Source: Euprymna scolopes (Eukaryota; Mollusca; Cephalopoda; Sepiida; Sepiolidae). Taken from it: 52,490 nt of DNA. The notes beneath the pieces were generated by a model. It did not search any database. It had not been told where the DNA came from and saw only the letters and a list, made by a program, of their open reading frames with translations. Positions 13,331 to 24,525 of this stretch are shown in pieces. Within the stretch, counting starts at the first letter, position 1; every line of letters starts with the position of its first letter. The stretch is taken from positions 115,924,833 through 115,977,322 of the forward strand of contig CM044489.1 in assembly GCA_024364805.1 (NCBI GenBank). The letters are read 5' to 3'. The translations under genes were made by a program, and so were the position numbers.

Positions 13331-14160
13331 ATATGGATTTATTTTTGTATTAGAAAGCCTCAAATTAAATATGTTCTAACTTTTGGAAAGTTGCACTTGT
13401 TTTGTTCAAATTCCATAATAAAGACATTTCTTTTCTTTTATTGCATAAAAAGTATGAAACATCATTCGTGTTGAGTATTTATATGAACAGACCTAAAACG
13501 CGTGCGTCGGAAAAGTCATCTACCGCTCACAGATACGCCATGACTGCAGTTTCATCATTATAAAGGCAGAATTAAATTTCAATTTCTTGGAATATACAAA
13601 ATAAAATACCATTTTTAAGAAAATTTTATTTTAAATTTCGTCATATAAGTTTTATATTGATTGATGTAGGAGAAATATATTAATTACGGATTTAAAAACT
13701 GACTGTCAGATTAAGTAGCCGAATATGCTTTGTCCAGCACTAAATGGTATGTCGTTTGGTATTACTAATACTATACTGTTGAGTTATTTTTTCTATAAAT
13801 GAGACTTTATCTATGCACAGAGACACAATGTTATGTGCATCAAGTTGATAAACATCAACATTAAGTAAATTGCCTGTCAGTAAAAATAGTAATCAAACTT
13901 TAACCTGAAAGAAAAAAAACTAACGATGTAAGAGAAGATAACATTTGGATGTAATCAAAATCTTTTTTTTTTTTTTTTTTTTTTTAATAAATAAGCCATC
14001 GCAAGTAAAAATGAAAGGAAATTTCACTAAATTTAGCCATTTCCCACATTTAATTGGCTGGTTTGTGATACCTAATGAAATGAAATGACTAAAATGTACA
14101 TCAATTAAAATTGGAAGAGGTCACAATTATTTTTAGCTATGTTCATACATTTATTTTATA
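13331..14160. other. AT-rich DNA, no gene seen
   Basis: The stretch has a poly(T) run (13964-13985) and no supported coding sequence. Its last 85 bases (14075-14160) resemble 8728-8815 and abut the Helitron end at 14161. Confidence 0.5.
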
Positions 14161-14389
14161 CTAGTGAGGGTACCCGGCATTGCCCTGTTGTGTGTAGGTG
14201 GTGTAGTAAGGACCCCCCCCCCCCAAAAAAAAACTGGTAGTAGCAGGGCGGGGGATCAAAACAACAGTAGGCAGCCCAGGTTGAGATTGGTATTTTTCAA
14301 CAACACCTATCTTATGAGGATCTGTCGCATGTGTCAAAAGGTTTTGCGGCAGACATACACACACACTTTGCTTTACTTTATATATTAGA
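14161..14389 (-). mobile_element. Small non-autonomous Helitron (229 bp)
   Basis: Read on the minus strand, this element starts TCTAATATATAAAG at 14389 and ends at CTAG (14161-14164). The flanks are A before and T after, the insertion pattern of Helitrons. A hairpin-forming phrase, GGGCAATGCCGGG, lies just inside the 3' end. It corresponds to the hairpins at the 3' ends of the elements at 17.97 and 20.39 kb, with some stem decay. There are no Rep/helicase sequences, so it would depend on an autonomous partner. A poly(C)/poly(A) junction (14213-14233) lies inside. Confidence 0.75.
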
Positions 14390-14439
14390 TAAAAGTCGCT
14401 CCAGACCATGCATGAAGTCAATTGATGTAAGGAGCTAAA

Positions 14440-14610
14440 ATGAATGACAGATTATTAATGCAAAAACAGAAGATACCTATTGACTAGTCTTGAAAAGACC
14501 AAATCTATAGGTAGAAGCAAAACAGTCCGCAGAAAGAGTTCCAGAAGCTTGCAGTTCTTGGAAAGAAGCTACTGAAATAAGCTGTAACAAACATCAAATT
14601 GATAATGACC
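14440..14610 (-). pseudogene. LINE C-terminal fragment
   Basis: On the minus strand this reads AYFSSFFPRTASFWNSFCGL, matching the SFFPRTARLWNSLP-type C-terminal region of the CR1/L2-like LINEs at 9.1, 29.8 and 36.9 kb. Only about 40 residues are readable. Both ends fade into AT-rich DNA. Confidence 0.5.
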
Positions 14611-15950
14611 ACTAGACCAACAAGTCAAATGAGCTAGAACAAAGAAAGAAGGAATAACTAACAATTCTAAAAAAAATCATGCCTTAATAGTATGTAGAGA
14701 AGAAACTGAAATTACTAATATCACATCTGTGACAGATAAGGCACAAAAAAGAAAGGGTTAGGGAGGGGTCTACCTAATTACAGATATGCTTCAAACCTTA
14801 TTAATAACCCTCAAATGGAACAGATTCACCAACTCAAATAAGACAACACATCTGTAGCAATAGAGAATAATAGCCTCTAGTGTGAGAAAGTGTTCAGAGC
14901 GATAGAGCACAGACTCTACGAGAAGAGGTTTGGTCTTTCGATTGGTCAGGTTTCAGTTTGAAATGGCACTTTCATCAGTTAATGGGCAGATTAAACTGAT
15001 GTATTTTATTTTAATTATGTCCCAACATCTTAAAAAGATGTTCTTTCAGTTGCACTAAACGTTTAAAAAGCATTAGATTTAAATGGGATCATCTTAGTAT
15101 CTGCTCTTATTTATTTTAGCACTAAATGACATGGTTGCTCTTAAAATGCTTGATAGGATTAAAGATAAAATTATTCATTTTTGTCTAATTTTTGTCTTCC
15201 AATTTATTTTTCTTTCATGGAAATTACAATTCTTTTTCAAGACAAGCATAGATAATCTACTTACAAGATTATCCTGGGAAGGAATCTTAAGCCATGCTGG
15301 AGCAAAGTCATGCCTGGGCACGTTACTTGTTGCCATCAGAGTTCATTCAACATTTTGCACCATCAAATCCTGCAATAAAATAAATTGTAAAATAAATTTA
15401 ATAAGCAAATTATATTAATTATTCCAGATTATAAATTCAAGCTAAGGTATATCAAAAAGCAAGAGAAAATGAAACATATAATGTCAGTTTCAAAGGGAAT
15501 CAATGCTTCTGACATTGATTATCAGTAAAACAATAGCTATTGAAAAATAAATCCTTGTATATTGAATACAATTTCACATAACTAGGAGAAAGTGGGGTTC
15601 ATACCTTTTACCCAATATTAATGCATAAAGGACCACCATAGATCTATTATAATTCAACTGTACATGACAGATTACACGGCTCAATTGAATAGTTGTAGTT
15701 CTATTATGCACCCCAGAAAAATGCAATAGAAAATTTTTCACATTTCAACATGCATAATATTACCTATAGAAACGTTAAAATTATGTGACCACTTACCTGT
15801 CAGTTTCTTACCTCTTACATTATTATTTACTATTAATTATTTAAATAAAAAATGCAATAGTATTAAATAAAATGCTTTAAAATTCTGTTTAAAAATATAC
15901 AAAATTAAATCTGCCATATTAAATTTTTATTTTTTTTGTAAACATAGTTG

Positions 15951-15984
<34 letters not shown>

Positions 15985-16931
15985 AAAAAAAAATTACTTT
16001 GTGACCCATAAAAATTTTAAAGGAATTTGTAAGCAATTAACTGCCAACTAATCATTTCCAACTTAAAATTTCTTTTAGTATAATCCTCATGTAGTAATGG
16101 TTAAATTTTTTAAAGCTACTTTATTTCCAATAATTTATAGATATTAAGACATTGTTTTTTATAACAATTTGCTTCAAATAATAATTTTATGACTAGATGG
16201 TAATAATTCAATTTAACCGTCATGATTATTAAAAAACTAAAATGCTAATAAAATAAAAGTACAGCAAAGTGAAAATAAAACTGGATAAAAAAGAAAAAAA
16301 AAATGAAAGTAAAAAGACGCCTGAGCAAAACTTAAAAGAATTGCAATGTTTTCTTTAGTGATAAAAAGAAGTTTCTTCTAAATAAAACAATTTAGAAGTA
16401 ATATTTTTTTTTTATAAATTTAATATAAGGAAGTCCAATAATAATAAAAAAAAAAACTAAAAGGCAATGATCAAATGGTTTTAACAAACCTGACCGCCTC
16501 CTGTGAATATTATTGACTCTCCAGGTCTATATCAAACACTAACGGAAATGAAAAATTTCAAAGGAGACAAAACAAATCCAGAATTTGTAGAGGAGCTAAT
16601 AAAAATGTTAAAGAATTTTACAAAATGCTTATTATGAAAGAAATAAGTCATTTTTGCATCATTTCATTCAGTTGGGCAAATATGAACAAGTGGAATTTCA
16701 AAATTTTGAAACCACCAACAAAGAAAAACCTTGGAAATGCAAAATTAGGCATCTTGCCAAACCCTTATATGGTACAAGCTACAAATAGTAATGGTTGTGT
16801 GCTATATAAATTTTTCAATAAAGCAACCACACAATATTATATTGGCTTTTACTAAGGGTTGAACACTGATAGTGTACATGTTTCAATAACCAAAAATAAC
16901 AATAACAAACCTCAGTCTATTTTATTCTGTA
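14611..16931. other. AT-rich gene-free stretch
   Basis: No gene is supported. Landmarks are a poly(A) run of about 31 bases (15951-15982) and several shorter runs. The frames at 15131-15418 and 16625-16855 have AT-driven composition and no recognisable motif. Confidence 0.5.
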
Positions 16932-16951
16932 GAAGTACCTGTTAATTTTTA

Positions 16952-16993
<42 letters not shown>

Positions 16994-17265
16994 CAGTTTG
17001 TATTATATATATTTCCCCTAAATCTCTCTCCTTATGGAGGGGAGACTAAAACTTGCTGCTATAGTATCAAATGATCTGAAATAACAAGGGGAGACCTAAT
17101 TCCAAATATTTCTCATATGCTACATCTCCCCTCTGGTTTTCATACATTGAATAAATTTCACAATGTATAAAGATTATTTGATACTGGAGATATTCATAAT
17201 CGTACCGTTTCCAAAAGAAGGGAGACATAACAGGAGAAATATTTGGAATCAAGTCTCCCCTTTAT
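16932..17265 (+). mobile_element. Palindromic MITE-like element, copy 1
   Basis: Two arms related by inversion lie here: GGAGGGGAGACTAAAACTTG near 17033, and ATTTGGAATCAAGTCTCCCC (17241-17260) answering GGGGAGACCTAATTCCAAAT (17088-17107). The element is repeated in opposite orientation at 18625-18994, including a shared outer flank (AAGTACCTGTTAATTTTTAG and TAGCAGTTTGTATTATATAT). A (TA)n tract (16953-16992) sits inside that flank. The right arm is degraded beyond 17265. The superfamily is unknown because I could not define a target duplication. Confidence 0.6.
16953..16992. repeat. (TA)n microsatellite
   Basis: This is an uninterrupted run of about 20 TA units. The same position in the inverted partner near 18970 has only a few TA units, so the tract has expanded in this copy. 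Confidence 0.95.
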
Positions 17266-17347
17266 TAATTCCCTTTCCTTATTTGGTTTATGACATAGCA
17301 ACCCTTAAGTAATTTATTTTTAAACAATGCCTGTTAAGGGTTCCTTA

Positions 17348-17350
17348 TCT

Positions 17351-17395
<45 letters not shown>

Positions 17396-17975
17396 ACACT
17401 CCTATAAACTTGTATTTTTTTATGTATTGATATTCATATTGATAAATGAAGCATGCATGCCCCCCCCCCGTGAGTGCACAGTGAAGGAGGCATAAAAAAA
17501 AAAAATGACTAAGTTCAGCATTACCAAACTCCTGTCAGTTTTTGGTCTACAGACATGAAACTTAATATGTAGGGTATTCAAACTCATGCGAAACTTTATA
17601 TTTAAGCTTTAAGCTGGGGAAAATCGGTGGAAAAGTGTGAAAATTATAAAAAATAGAATTTGCCAGGTGAAGGTCAAAAAACGGCACCACGAATATGCAT
17701 GTGTAACGTAATAGCTAATGGTTCATGTTTTTATTTTTAGCCTTGCAAATATGTCTTCATAGCTCAAGCATTAATGTCAAAGGAAAAAGTAAATCATAAG
17801 CTAAATGTTTTGGTTTCGATTCTTGGTGGTGGTGGTGCATGAGTCTTTTTTTTTTTTTTTTTTTTAACTTTTTAAATCATTACTATGTATTGGATCCAAT
17901 ATAATACGAAAGCTGCATTAATCAAAATACATTTAAGCATATTTTACAACCGGGCAATGCCGGGTGGCCTGCTAG
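17348..17975 (+). mobile_element. Non-autonomous Helitron with clear 3' end
   Basis: The 3' end is well defined: a hairpin ACCGGGCAATGCCGGGT (17949-17965; stems ACC/GGT and GGCA/TGCC around a G-G mismatch), a short spacer, then CTAG (17972-17975) followed by T. These are standard Helitron 3' features. The 5' end is less certain; A|TC at 17348 followed by a TC-rich run and a (TA)n tract (17361-17390) is the best candidate. A poly(C) run (17461-17470) and a poly(T) run (17848-17865) lie inside. There is no coding capacity. Confidence 0.65.
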
Positions 17976-18624
17976 TACTTAATAAAAAGTCGATTTTTCC
18001 TGTATAACTTTTGACACTTAGGAAAACATTGAGGCAATTCCTGTGCAAATCTTTCACACTCATCGTTTTCAATGAACACTGTAGCATGTTTTTACATAAG
18101 ATTATGCGCATTTCATCACTGTTTCAGACAACTGAAGCAGCAAACCTGAAGTTGGCCTGCAGGACACTATATATACATGTATAGGAAAATTTGGACATAT
18201 TTTATTCATTTAAAAATATGTTTTTTACTAATTGTCATAAAATTTTAACTTCTAGAATACTATTGTAATCTTCAAGACGCCTGCAAATTTTCATGTAGTT
18301 TTGTCTCATAGAAGCAAAGATATGAGCATTTCAATATTCAATTTAGCTACCAGTATAGATATATCCATAGATATACCACCTTTTTTTGCAATTTTGTACG
18401 TTCTAAATCTCGAATAGATCAGAATTGATTAGAATTTAACAAATAAAGGCTCGTTGGGATAGTAATGAGCTGAATTGTGTAGTGGGATATGTGACATTTG
18501 CTCTTAAGGTTGCGCATTAAGGGGATCATCCAGAGCCTATTTTTAACACTTTTTTACAGACATAAAATGTTTCAATCAGTCATTTGTTTTCCTAGTTTTA
18601 CATATGAATTACAAAATATCTGAT
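17976..18624. other. AT-rich spacer between repeats
   Basis: No gene is seen between the Helitron 3' end and the second palindromic element. Its tone resembles non-autonomous transposon interior sequence, but I found no termini. Confidence 0.4.
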
Positions 18625-18994
18625 ATTTCCCCAAAACCTCTGGCCTTGATGGAGGAAAGACTAAAACTTGCTATGGTTTCAAATGATCTAAAATAAGAGG
18701 CGACTCGATTCCAAATATTTCTCACATGTTACATCTCTCCTCTTTCGGAAATAGGATATGACTACGAATATCAAATAATCCTTATACACTGTGAAATTTA
18801 CTTTATGTATGAAAACCAAAGAAGGGAGATATAACATGCGAAATATTTGGAATCAAGTCTCCCCTTGCTATTATTTCAGATCATTTGAAACCATAGCAGC
18901 AAGTTATAGTCTCTCCTCCATAAGGCCAGAGGTTTTGGGGAAATATATATAATACAAACTGCTATATATACTAAAAATTAACAGGTACTTTTGC
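18625..18994 (-). mobile_element. Palindromic MITE-like element, copy 2 (inverted)
   Basis: This element has better preserved arms than copy 1. The left arm begins ATTTCCCCAAAACCTCTGGC (18625-18644), and the right arm carries GCCAGAGGTTTTGGGGAAAT (18925-18944). The arms run about 150 bases towards the centre (shared TCAAATGATCT and CCAAATATTTC phrases). It lies in opposite orientation to copy 1, and homology continues past the right arm into AACAGGTACTT (18979-18990). The larger unit therefore includes about 50 bases outside the arm. Confidence 0.65.
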
Positions 18995-19019
18995 AAAATG
19001 AAATACATACTGGAGTTTG

Positions 19020-19870
19020 TTATTTTTCTTCATGGAGGTAAAAGGTGATTTTAGTATTCTTATTGCTATGGACAGAGCTCCTGCACTTTCACACCTAACA
19101 ATTTGATAAAAATATGTGGTAGCATGTTTCATGTAACAGACATTTCTGCAGAATATGGATCAGGCTTTGTTGTATTTAGTGATTTTATTATTATTGCTAT
19201 GGAGAGGGCTTAAGAATGCTATTCTTTAATTTCATCTAACAATTTAATAAGATATAGCACGTTTCGCGTTTTTTCTTTATAAAAAAAAAAGTTTATATAT
19301 ATAAGTAAAAAAAAAAACAAAAACATTTAGTTTTATTTATTTTCAAGGTTATATTTTAACCTAAACGTTTGATATGAAAAAATAATATTAACAGGTATTT
19401 CTGTGAATATGGAGCAGGATTTGTTGTTCCAGAATTTAATAAAAACATACCATAAACAACTATTTGGTTTGGTGACAGTCAATGTTCACACTAATTTTAT
19501 TGCTGTTTTTTTTTTTTTTTTGTGTGTGTAGTGGTGGTGGAGATTTTACTATTGTTATTGCTATTATTGTTAACTAATAGTACTATTTTGCTTTTCTACA
19601 TTCTTCTAATTTTTTTGTTTTCAACGAAATCAGATGCAATAAGTCTTCACAAGGTTCCGTTACAATTCAGTCATCTAGTGGATGTCTAGTTAGTGCTTTA
19701 TCTCGGTCTTTCCATTCTCTTAGACCCTTCAACTATTTAGCATGGTGTCAGTCTAGCTTGAAACTATGTTTATTATTATTGGTGATAGTGAGTTTAGTAT
19801 TTTATTGCTATTATTTTTACTAATAATACTATTTTGCTTTTCTACAGGCTTCATATTTTTGGTTATTATT
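19020..19870 (+). repeat. Degenerate internal repeats
   Basis: Several phrases recur in direct orientation. GATTTTA.TATT.TTATTGCTATGGA occurs near 19045 and 19180. CAATTTGATAAAAATAT and CAATTTAATAAGATAT lie near 19103 and 19240. ATTTCTG...ATATGGA.CAGG.TTTGTTGT occurs near 19140 and 19400. ACTATTTTGCTTTTCTACA occurs near 19582 and 19837. This points to an old tandem or nested duplication with unit lengths of roughly 130-250 bases. No coding sequence is present. Confidence 0.45.
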
Positions 19871-19884
19871 GATTACTAGCAATA

Positions 19885-20124
19885 TCTATATATTAATACA
19901 ATAGCGTGTGTGTTCTTTTGTGTCATGCTTACATCCGGCTCATTTAATTGTTATGTCCTTTTATTTTTTGTCATAAATAATTTTACCAAGAATTCGTCAT
20001 AAGTTTTAGTTGCAGTTTCGACTACAGCTGATGGCACTTAAATCATCTATTTTTTTTTTTATAATTTTATCAAAAATTCTTCATGAGTTTTGGTTTCAGT
20101 TTCGACTATGGCTGAAGAAATTCA

Positions 20125-20179
<55 letters not shown>

Positions 20180-20388
20180 TTTTTCATAAGTTTTTATTTC
20201 GGATTCGATTGAAGCTAATGCACCCAAGTCATATGGATATATTTTTTTTTTTATTTTTGAGATCGCAACTTTATAACGTATAAAAATCGATAGAATATTA
20301 ACTCTATAATATATACAACATCTGCAAGAATTAAAATATCATATTTAGGCGTACTTTACGACCGGGCTTTGCCGGGCGTTTGTGCTAG
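19885..20388 (+). mobile_element. Complete non-autonomous Helitron (504 bp)
   Basis: Both ends are recognisable. The 5' end is A|TCTATATATTAATACAATAG (TC at 19885-19886). The 3' end has a GC-rich hairpin, CCGGGCTTTGCCGGG (20362-20376), followed eight bases later by CTAG (20385-20388) and then T. The A|T target and lack of duplication fit Helitrons. A (TA)n tract (20129-20173) lies inside. There is no Rep/helicase frame, so it would need helper proteins. The element shares its hairpin type, but little interior sequence, with the one ending at 17975. Confidence 0.8.
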
Positions 20389-20499
20389 TTTAGATAAATA
20401 CTTTTGCAGTTTTAACAAAAAGTTACTGAACATCTACAGAATGCCAACATCAATATATTACATATGAAGGAGTCCCCTGTGGAATTTCGACAGGTCCCG

Positions 20500-20870
20500 T
20501 TAGTTATTATATCATAATTATTATTAGTAGTAATCTTATTAGTATTCTATTTTGTTCTATTATTACTATTCTGATTATTTCTATTATTGGTTGTATTACA
20601 ATTACTATTATTTGTCTTACTGTTATTAATACTGTTTAACATTATATTTAGTATTTTTTTTATTTTCTTAGTTAATGTTATCACTTTTATCGCTATGGTT
20701 CAATGAGCATCATTATGAGTATTGCTATATTTGTATTATATTTTCTCAGTATCACTATTATCATGAACATTACTTTTTTATTCTTACTATTATCAATAAT
20801 AATGTTAGTACTATAAGTAGTAATAGTATTACAAGTTTTGTTATTGATCGTCACTTACTATGACTTACCA
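20500..20870. repeat. Degenerate ATT-rich simple repeat
   Basis: This long run is built from TTA/ATT-like triplets with many interruptions (for example TATTATTAGTAGTAATC). It looks like an old trinucleotide microsatellite. The open frame at 20675-20863 is a translation of it and not a gene. Confidence 0.6.
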
Positions 20871-21479
20871 GATAGTGCCATGGCACGGGTAGGTTAGTTT
20901 ACAATAAATTGCTATTTTTACCTATAGCTATAGGAAAGGTTTCAAGCCTTTCCTTTTCCAAGAGTATGAATGCATAAATATCTACAATGGATTTGAACTC
21001 TGTGTAGCTCATTTCATAGTCTGCGACAGTATCCATTAGTCTAACCCTGCATTCTTTTATTATTTGGAGTCATTTATTTCTATTTATTTTTTTCATAAGT
21101 AATGGTAAAAACACACCTATGGAGTTGATAGCTAAAATGCTCAACTAACTTCTGAAATTTTAAATGTTCTACTCTTACTAAATAAATTTTTCACTATGAA
21201 AAATTTATAGATCTTATAAATAAAGCGAGATTTTCTATTTGCATGACCGGTATAGCTCCATAAAGAGAAACAACATAAAAATTTTGATCGTATGCACTTT
21301 AATCCAATTATTGATATGTATTGAGTGACTACTATCCTCAACACCACAGTAATAAATCCTTATCTCCAACTGATAACACTAAAGAAATACAATAGAAATA
21401 TAATTTGAATTACTTTTTCCATATTTCACTACGCTTACTTCATGCTAAACACTACCTACCAACATTCATATGGCTAATA
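20871..21479. other. AT-rich DNA, no gene seen
   Basis: No gene or matched repeat is seen. A small inverted repeat (GGAAAGG...CCTTTCC, near 20934-20954) is present. Confidence 0.45.
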
Positions 21480-21487
21480 GAAAAGAC

Positions 21488-22074
21488 GGGTTTGTATTAC
21501 TGTACACGTAGATTCGAAAAAGTTGTTAAAAAACAAATATGTAACAAATAAATGTTATCAAAGGCAAGATAAGTTACTTTTCTACCTAACTGGATATGTT
21601 TTTAGTGTTTTTATTTAATGTAACATGTTTATTCAGCTCGAAAAGCATACAGTGTTTATCGATGTATTGGAAAATTTAAAATGGTATCCGACTCTCTTTG
21701 ACACGGCGAGTTTGGAAAAAGGAGTTATAAAAACTAGACAAAAAAGGGTTAAAAACTAGCTCAATATATGTTACCGTGACATAGGCTGACATATATTTGA
21801 TGGGTTTTTAACAGTATTTTACATATTTTTTATTTTTAACTCCTTTTCCCAAACTTACCGTGTCAAAGAGAGAGTTGGGCGCTATTTTAAATTTTCCAAT
21901 ACATCGGTAAACACTGTTTTTTGAGCTGAATAAATATATTAGATTGAATAAAAACACTAAAAACATACCCAGTTAGGTAGAAAAGTAACTTATCTTGCCT
22001 TTGATAACATTTATTGGTTATATATTTGTTTTTTGACAACTTTTTCGAATCTATGTGTACAGTAATACAAACCC
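21488..22074. mobile_element. 587-bp fold-back MITE, copy 1
   Basis: The element begins GGGTTTGTATTACTGTACAC (21488-21507) and ends with the reverse complement, GTGTACAGTAATACAAACCC (22055-22074). The arms continue almost to the centre, about 280 bases each, so the whole element is a near-palindrome. It is flanked by an exact 8-bp direct repeat, GAAAAGAC (21480-21487 and 22075-22082). An 8-bp duplication fits hAT, Merlin or P-type transposases; GG-termini would suit Merlin, and I cannot decide. No transposase is encoded, so it is non-autonomous. A second copy lies at 50887-51477. Confidence 0.9.
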
Positions 22075-22082
22075 GAAAAGAC

Positions 22083-23386
22083 TTTACAAAATTACCTTTT
22101 CATATTACAATAATAGAAACACTCGATCTCCTTTCCTTTTGGGTTATTAAAACTATACATAAAAAAAATGTCCTAAAATTCTGCTTTAAAATTCATATTT
22201 AATAACTATTATGTACTATTTTTTTTTTTTTTACTTTCAGTTATACAGGTTTTATTGAAAAAAGATTCATAGTCATCATAGAAGTTATTTGTTTTGAATG
22301 CAAATATTTCTCTCATACCGATTAAGCAAACAATTATTAGTTATCAGTGAGTTAGCATCAGAATTAAATTGTTGCATGAAAAAGGTCAGTTACCACAGAA
22401 ATATGCAAGAATGTGAGAATATCCATTCTTAGTTATAAAACATGAACATTTCAGTTTTTGTTTGTATTTAATTTGTAAATATTTTTCATTTTCATATTTT
22501 AATTACTAAAATCCAGAATTGGTTTATTGTACAAAATATTCATTATTTATACATTTAATAATTAAAGATCACTATAATTAATATTGGGGGGGGGGGGTCC
22601 AATAAAAATACTTATATGGGGTTCACAGATGGGAGTTGAAGTTTTTTTTTTTTTCGTTTGTTACTTTCTCTTTCCTGGGCAACGCTTATGCTTGGATCCT
22701 ACTAGTATACTATATAATGTTTATAGTGCTTTGATGATGGCGATGCACGTACATAGTATTTTTCAAGGTACTGAGGACACATTTGGAAGGAGGGGGTGTA
22801 AAAAAGAAAAACCTTACGTTTTTAGGCATTTCTAATTATGTATCATTTATTTTGAGTCGGCTCATTTTAACAGTCCTAAAGCAATGAATTCAATCTGACC
22901 CCAAGACTGACTCCACGGCATGCACAAAATCGGTATTTATACAAAAAATTAAAGAAAAACATAGAGGGGGAGGGGACAGAAAGGAAAAAACCTATTGTAT
23001 TTCTATTCAAGCTTATGGTCAATAACAATCTTATTTTAGGGATGAAGAGTTTATCATTATTCACATGATTTTTCTACAAACTTATCCTCATCAACACTGC
23101 ATTTCTCACGATATGCCCTTCTGCCTTATTTAGCTGTAGAATTCATTTCTGTACATTAATATTTTCCCTTATTTAAATGGGATTCATCTTTGTTAATTTG
23201 CTTATGATGATCTTTCTGATGAAATCGTTCACTTATAACTCAACACTCCTGCAGATTGTGGTATGAATGTTCTAATAAATAAAATATAAATCAAATGGTT
23301 TATAAGAATGTTCACATTACATTTGGCACAAGTGCTTATGTCATGCATCAATGCAGAAGTATTCATCAATTTATTAATAAACGTCT
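22083..23386. other. AT-rich gene-free stretch
   Basis: No gene is supported. It contains a poly(G) run (about 22585-22597) and poly(T) runs. A phrase at 22675-22704 loosely resembles a Helitron 3' end (GGGCAACGC...CTACTAG|T), but the hairpin is not convincing. Confidence 0.45.
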
Positions 23387-23845
23387 AAAGATCAACATGT
23401 ACACAAACATGACAAAAATATGAAAAGATCAACATGTACACAAACATGACAAAAATATGAAAAGATCAACATGTACACAAACATGACAAAAATATGAAAA
23501 GATCAACATGTACACAAACATGACAAAAATATAAAAAGATCAACATGTACACAAACATGACAAAAATATGAAAAGATCAACATGTACACAAACATGACAA
23601 AAATATGAAAAGATCAACATGTACACAAACATGACAAAAATATGAAAAGATCAACATGTACACAAACATGACAAAAATATGAAAAGATCAACATGTACAC
23701 AAACATGACAAAAACATGAAAAGATCAACATGTACACAAACATGACAAAAACATGAAAAGATCAACATGTACACAAACATGACAAAAATATGAAAAGAAA
23801 GATCAACATGTACACAAACATGACAAAAATATGAAAAGAAAATAT
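23387..23845. repeat. 37-bp minisatellite, about 12 copies
   Basis: The unit is 37 bases, built from AAAGATCAACATGTACACAA plus ACATGACAAAAATATGA. About twelve head-to-tail copies are nearly identical. A few carry ACATG for ATATG, and the last complete unit has a short extra AAAG. Frames on the minus strand through the array are open (VCVHVDL-type repeats), because 37 is not a multiple of three and no phase hits a stop early; this is not evidence of coding. Unit homogeneity suggests recent expansion or ongoing homogenisation. Confidence 0.97.
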
Positions 23846-23939
23846 CAGCATACACAAATAAACCACACACCCATGAGAAAACCCGGAACATTGACTGAAA
23901 AATATAGTTGGAATATAAATATCAACTTTGACATGACCA

Positions 23940-24085
23940 CAATAGTTTGGAAAAAAAAAAAAAAAAATTAAAAAGCACTCTGGGTTGAGACAATCATAAA
24001 AATTAGCCAATCGAGAAGGATTTCTTGAAGTCTGACCAAGAACAAAAGATGCTACACTTTGATCCTGGCTTAAAGATAGTGTCTT
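23940..24085 (-). mobile_element. U2-headed SINE-like repeat, copy A
   Basis: On the minus strand the head reads AGGATCAAAGTGTAGCATCT (24045-24066), very close to U2 snRNA AAGATCAAAGTGTAGTATCT. The body continues with TTTTTATGATTGTCTCAACC and CAGAGT, matching the shared body phrase CTCCCAACCCAGAGT of the other copies. The 3' part dissolves in a poly(T) run (minus strand). The copy is probably truncated at its 3' end; no GCAAGTAAATA end is visible. Confidence 0.6.
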
Positions 24086-24525
24086 TCCAACATTTCATTT
24101 GAAAGGATAGTATCTATTTTCTCTCGTCTTAGGTCAACCTGCCCTATTTTCGACTTTGTATCAATTCACCATAACAACTTGGAGAGAAGTAGGTCAGTGA
24201 GAAGAGTGAAGTTAAAATTAATATTACTAATACTTTTGCTTATAATTTAACTTAAATTAGTTTTGTTGATTTCGAAACTTTAGTTTATTTTTATTGAAAA
24301 TGTAAAAGGAAAATTCTAGCAATCCCGATAATTTACAAGTAGCAGAATAAAAGAAAAACAGATTTTAAGAAATATGGCAGTCTAGCAAGGTCATTGTTTA
24401 AAAATTTGTTTGAAACACAGGTACTCACATGATTGAAAATAAACAAAACAAAGATTTTGATAATTACAAATATAAATTGAGTCAGCTTTATAAATGATAT
24501 GATACTTAACACAAAAACTTTAACA

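Noticed and set aside
20675-20863. Small ORF
   Set aside because: It translates a degenerate ATT-rich simple repeat.
22675-22704. Another Helitron 3' end (GGGCAACGC...CTACTAG|T)
   Set aside because: The hairpin does not pair convincingly and no matching 5' end was found.
23387-23845. CRISPR-like repeat array
   Set aside because: The units are contiguous with no variable spacers, and the sequence is eukaryotic; it is a minisatellite.
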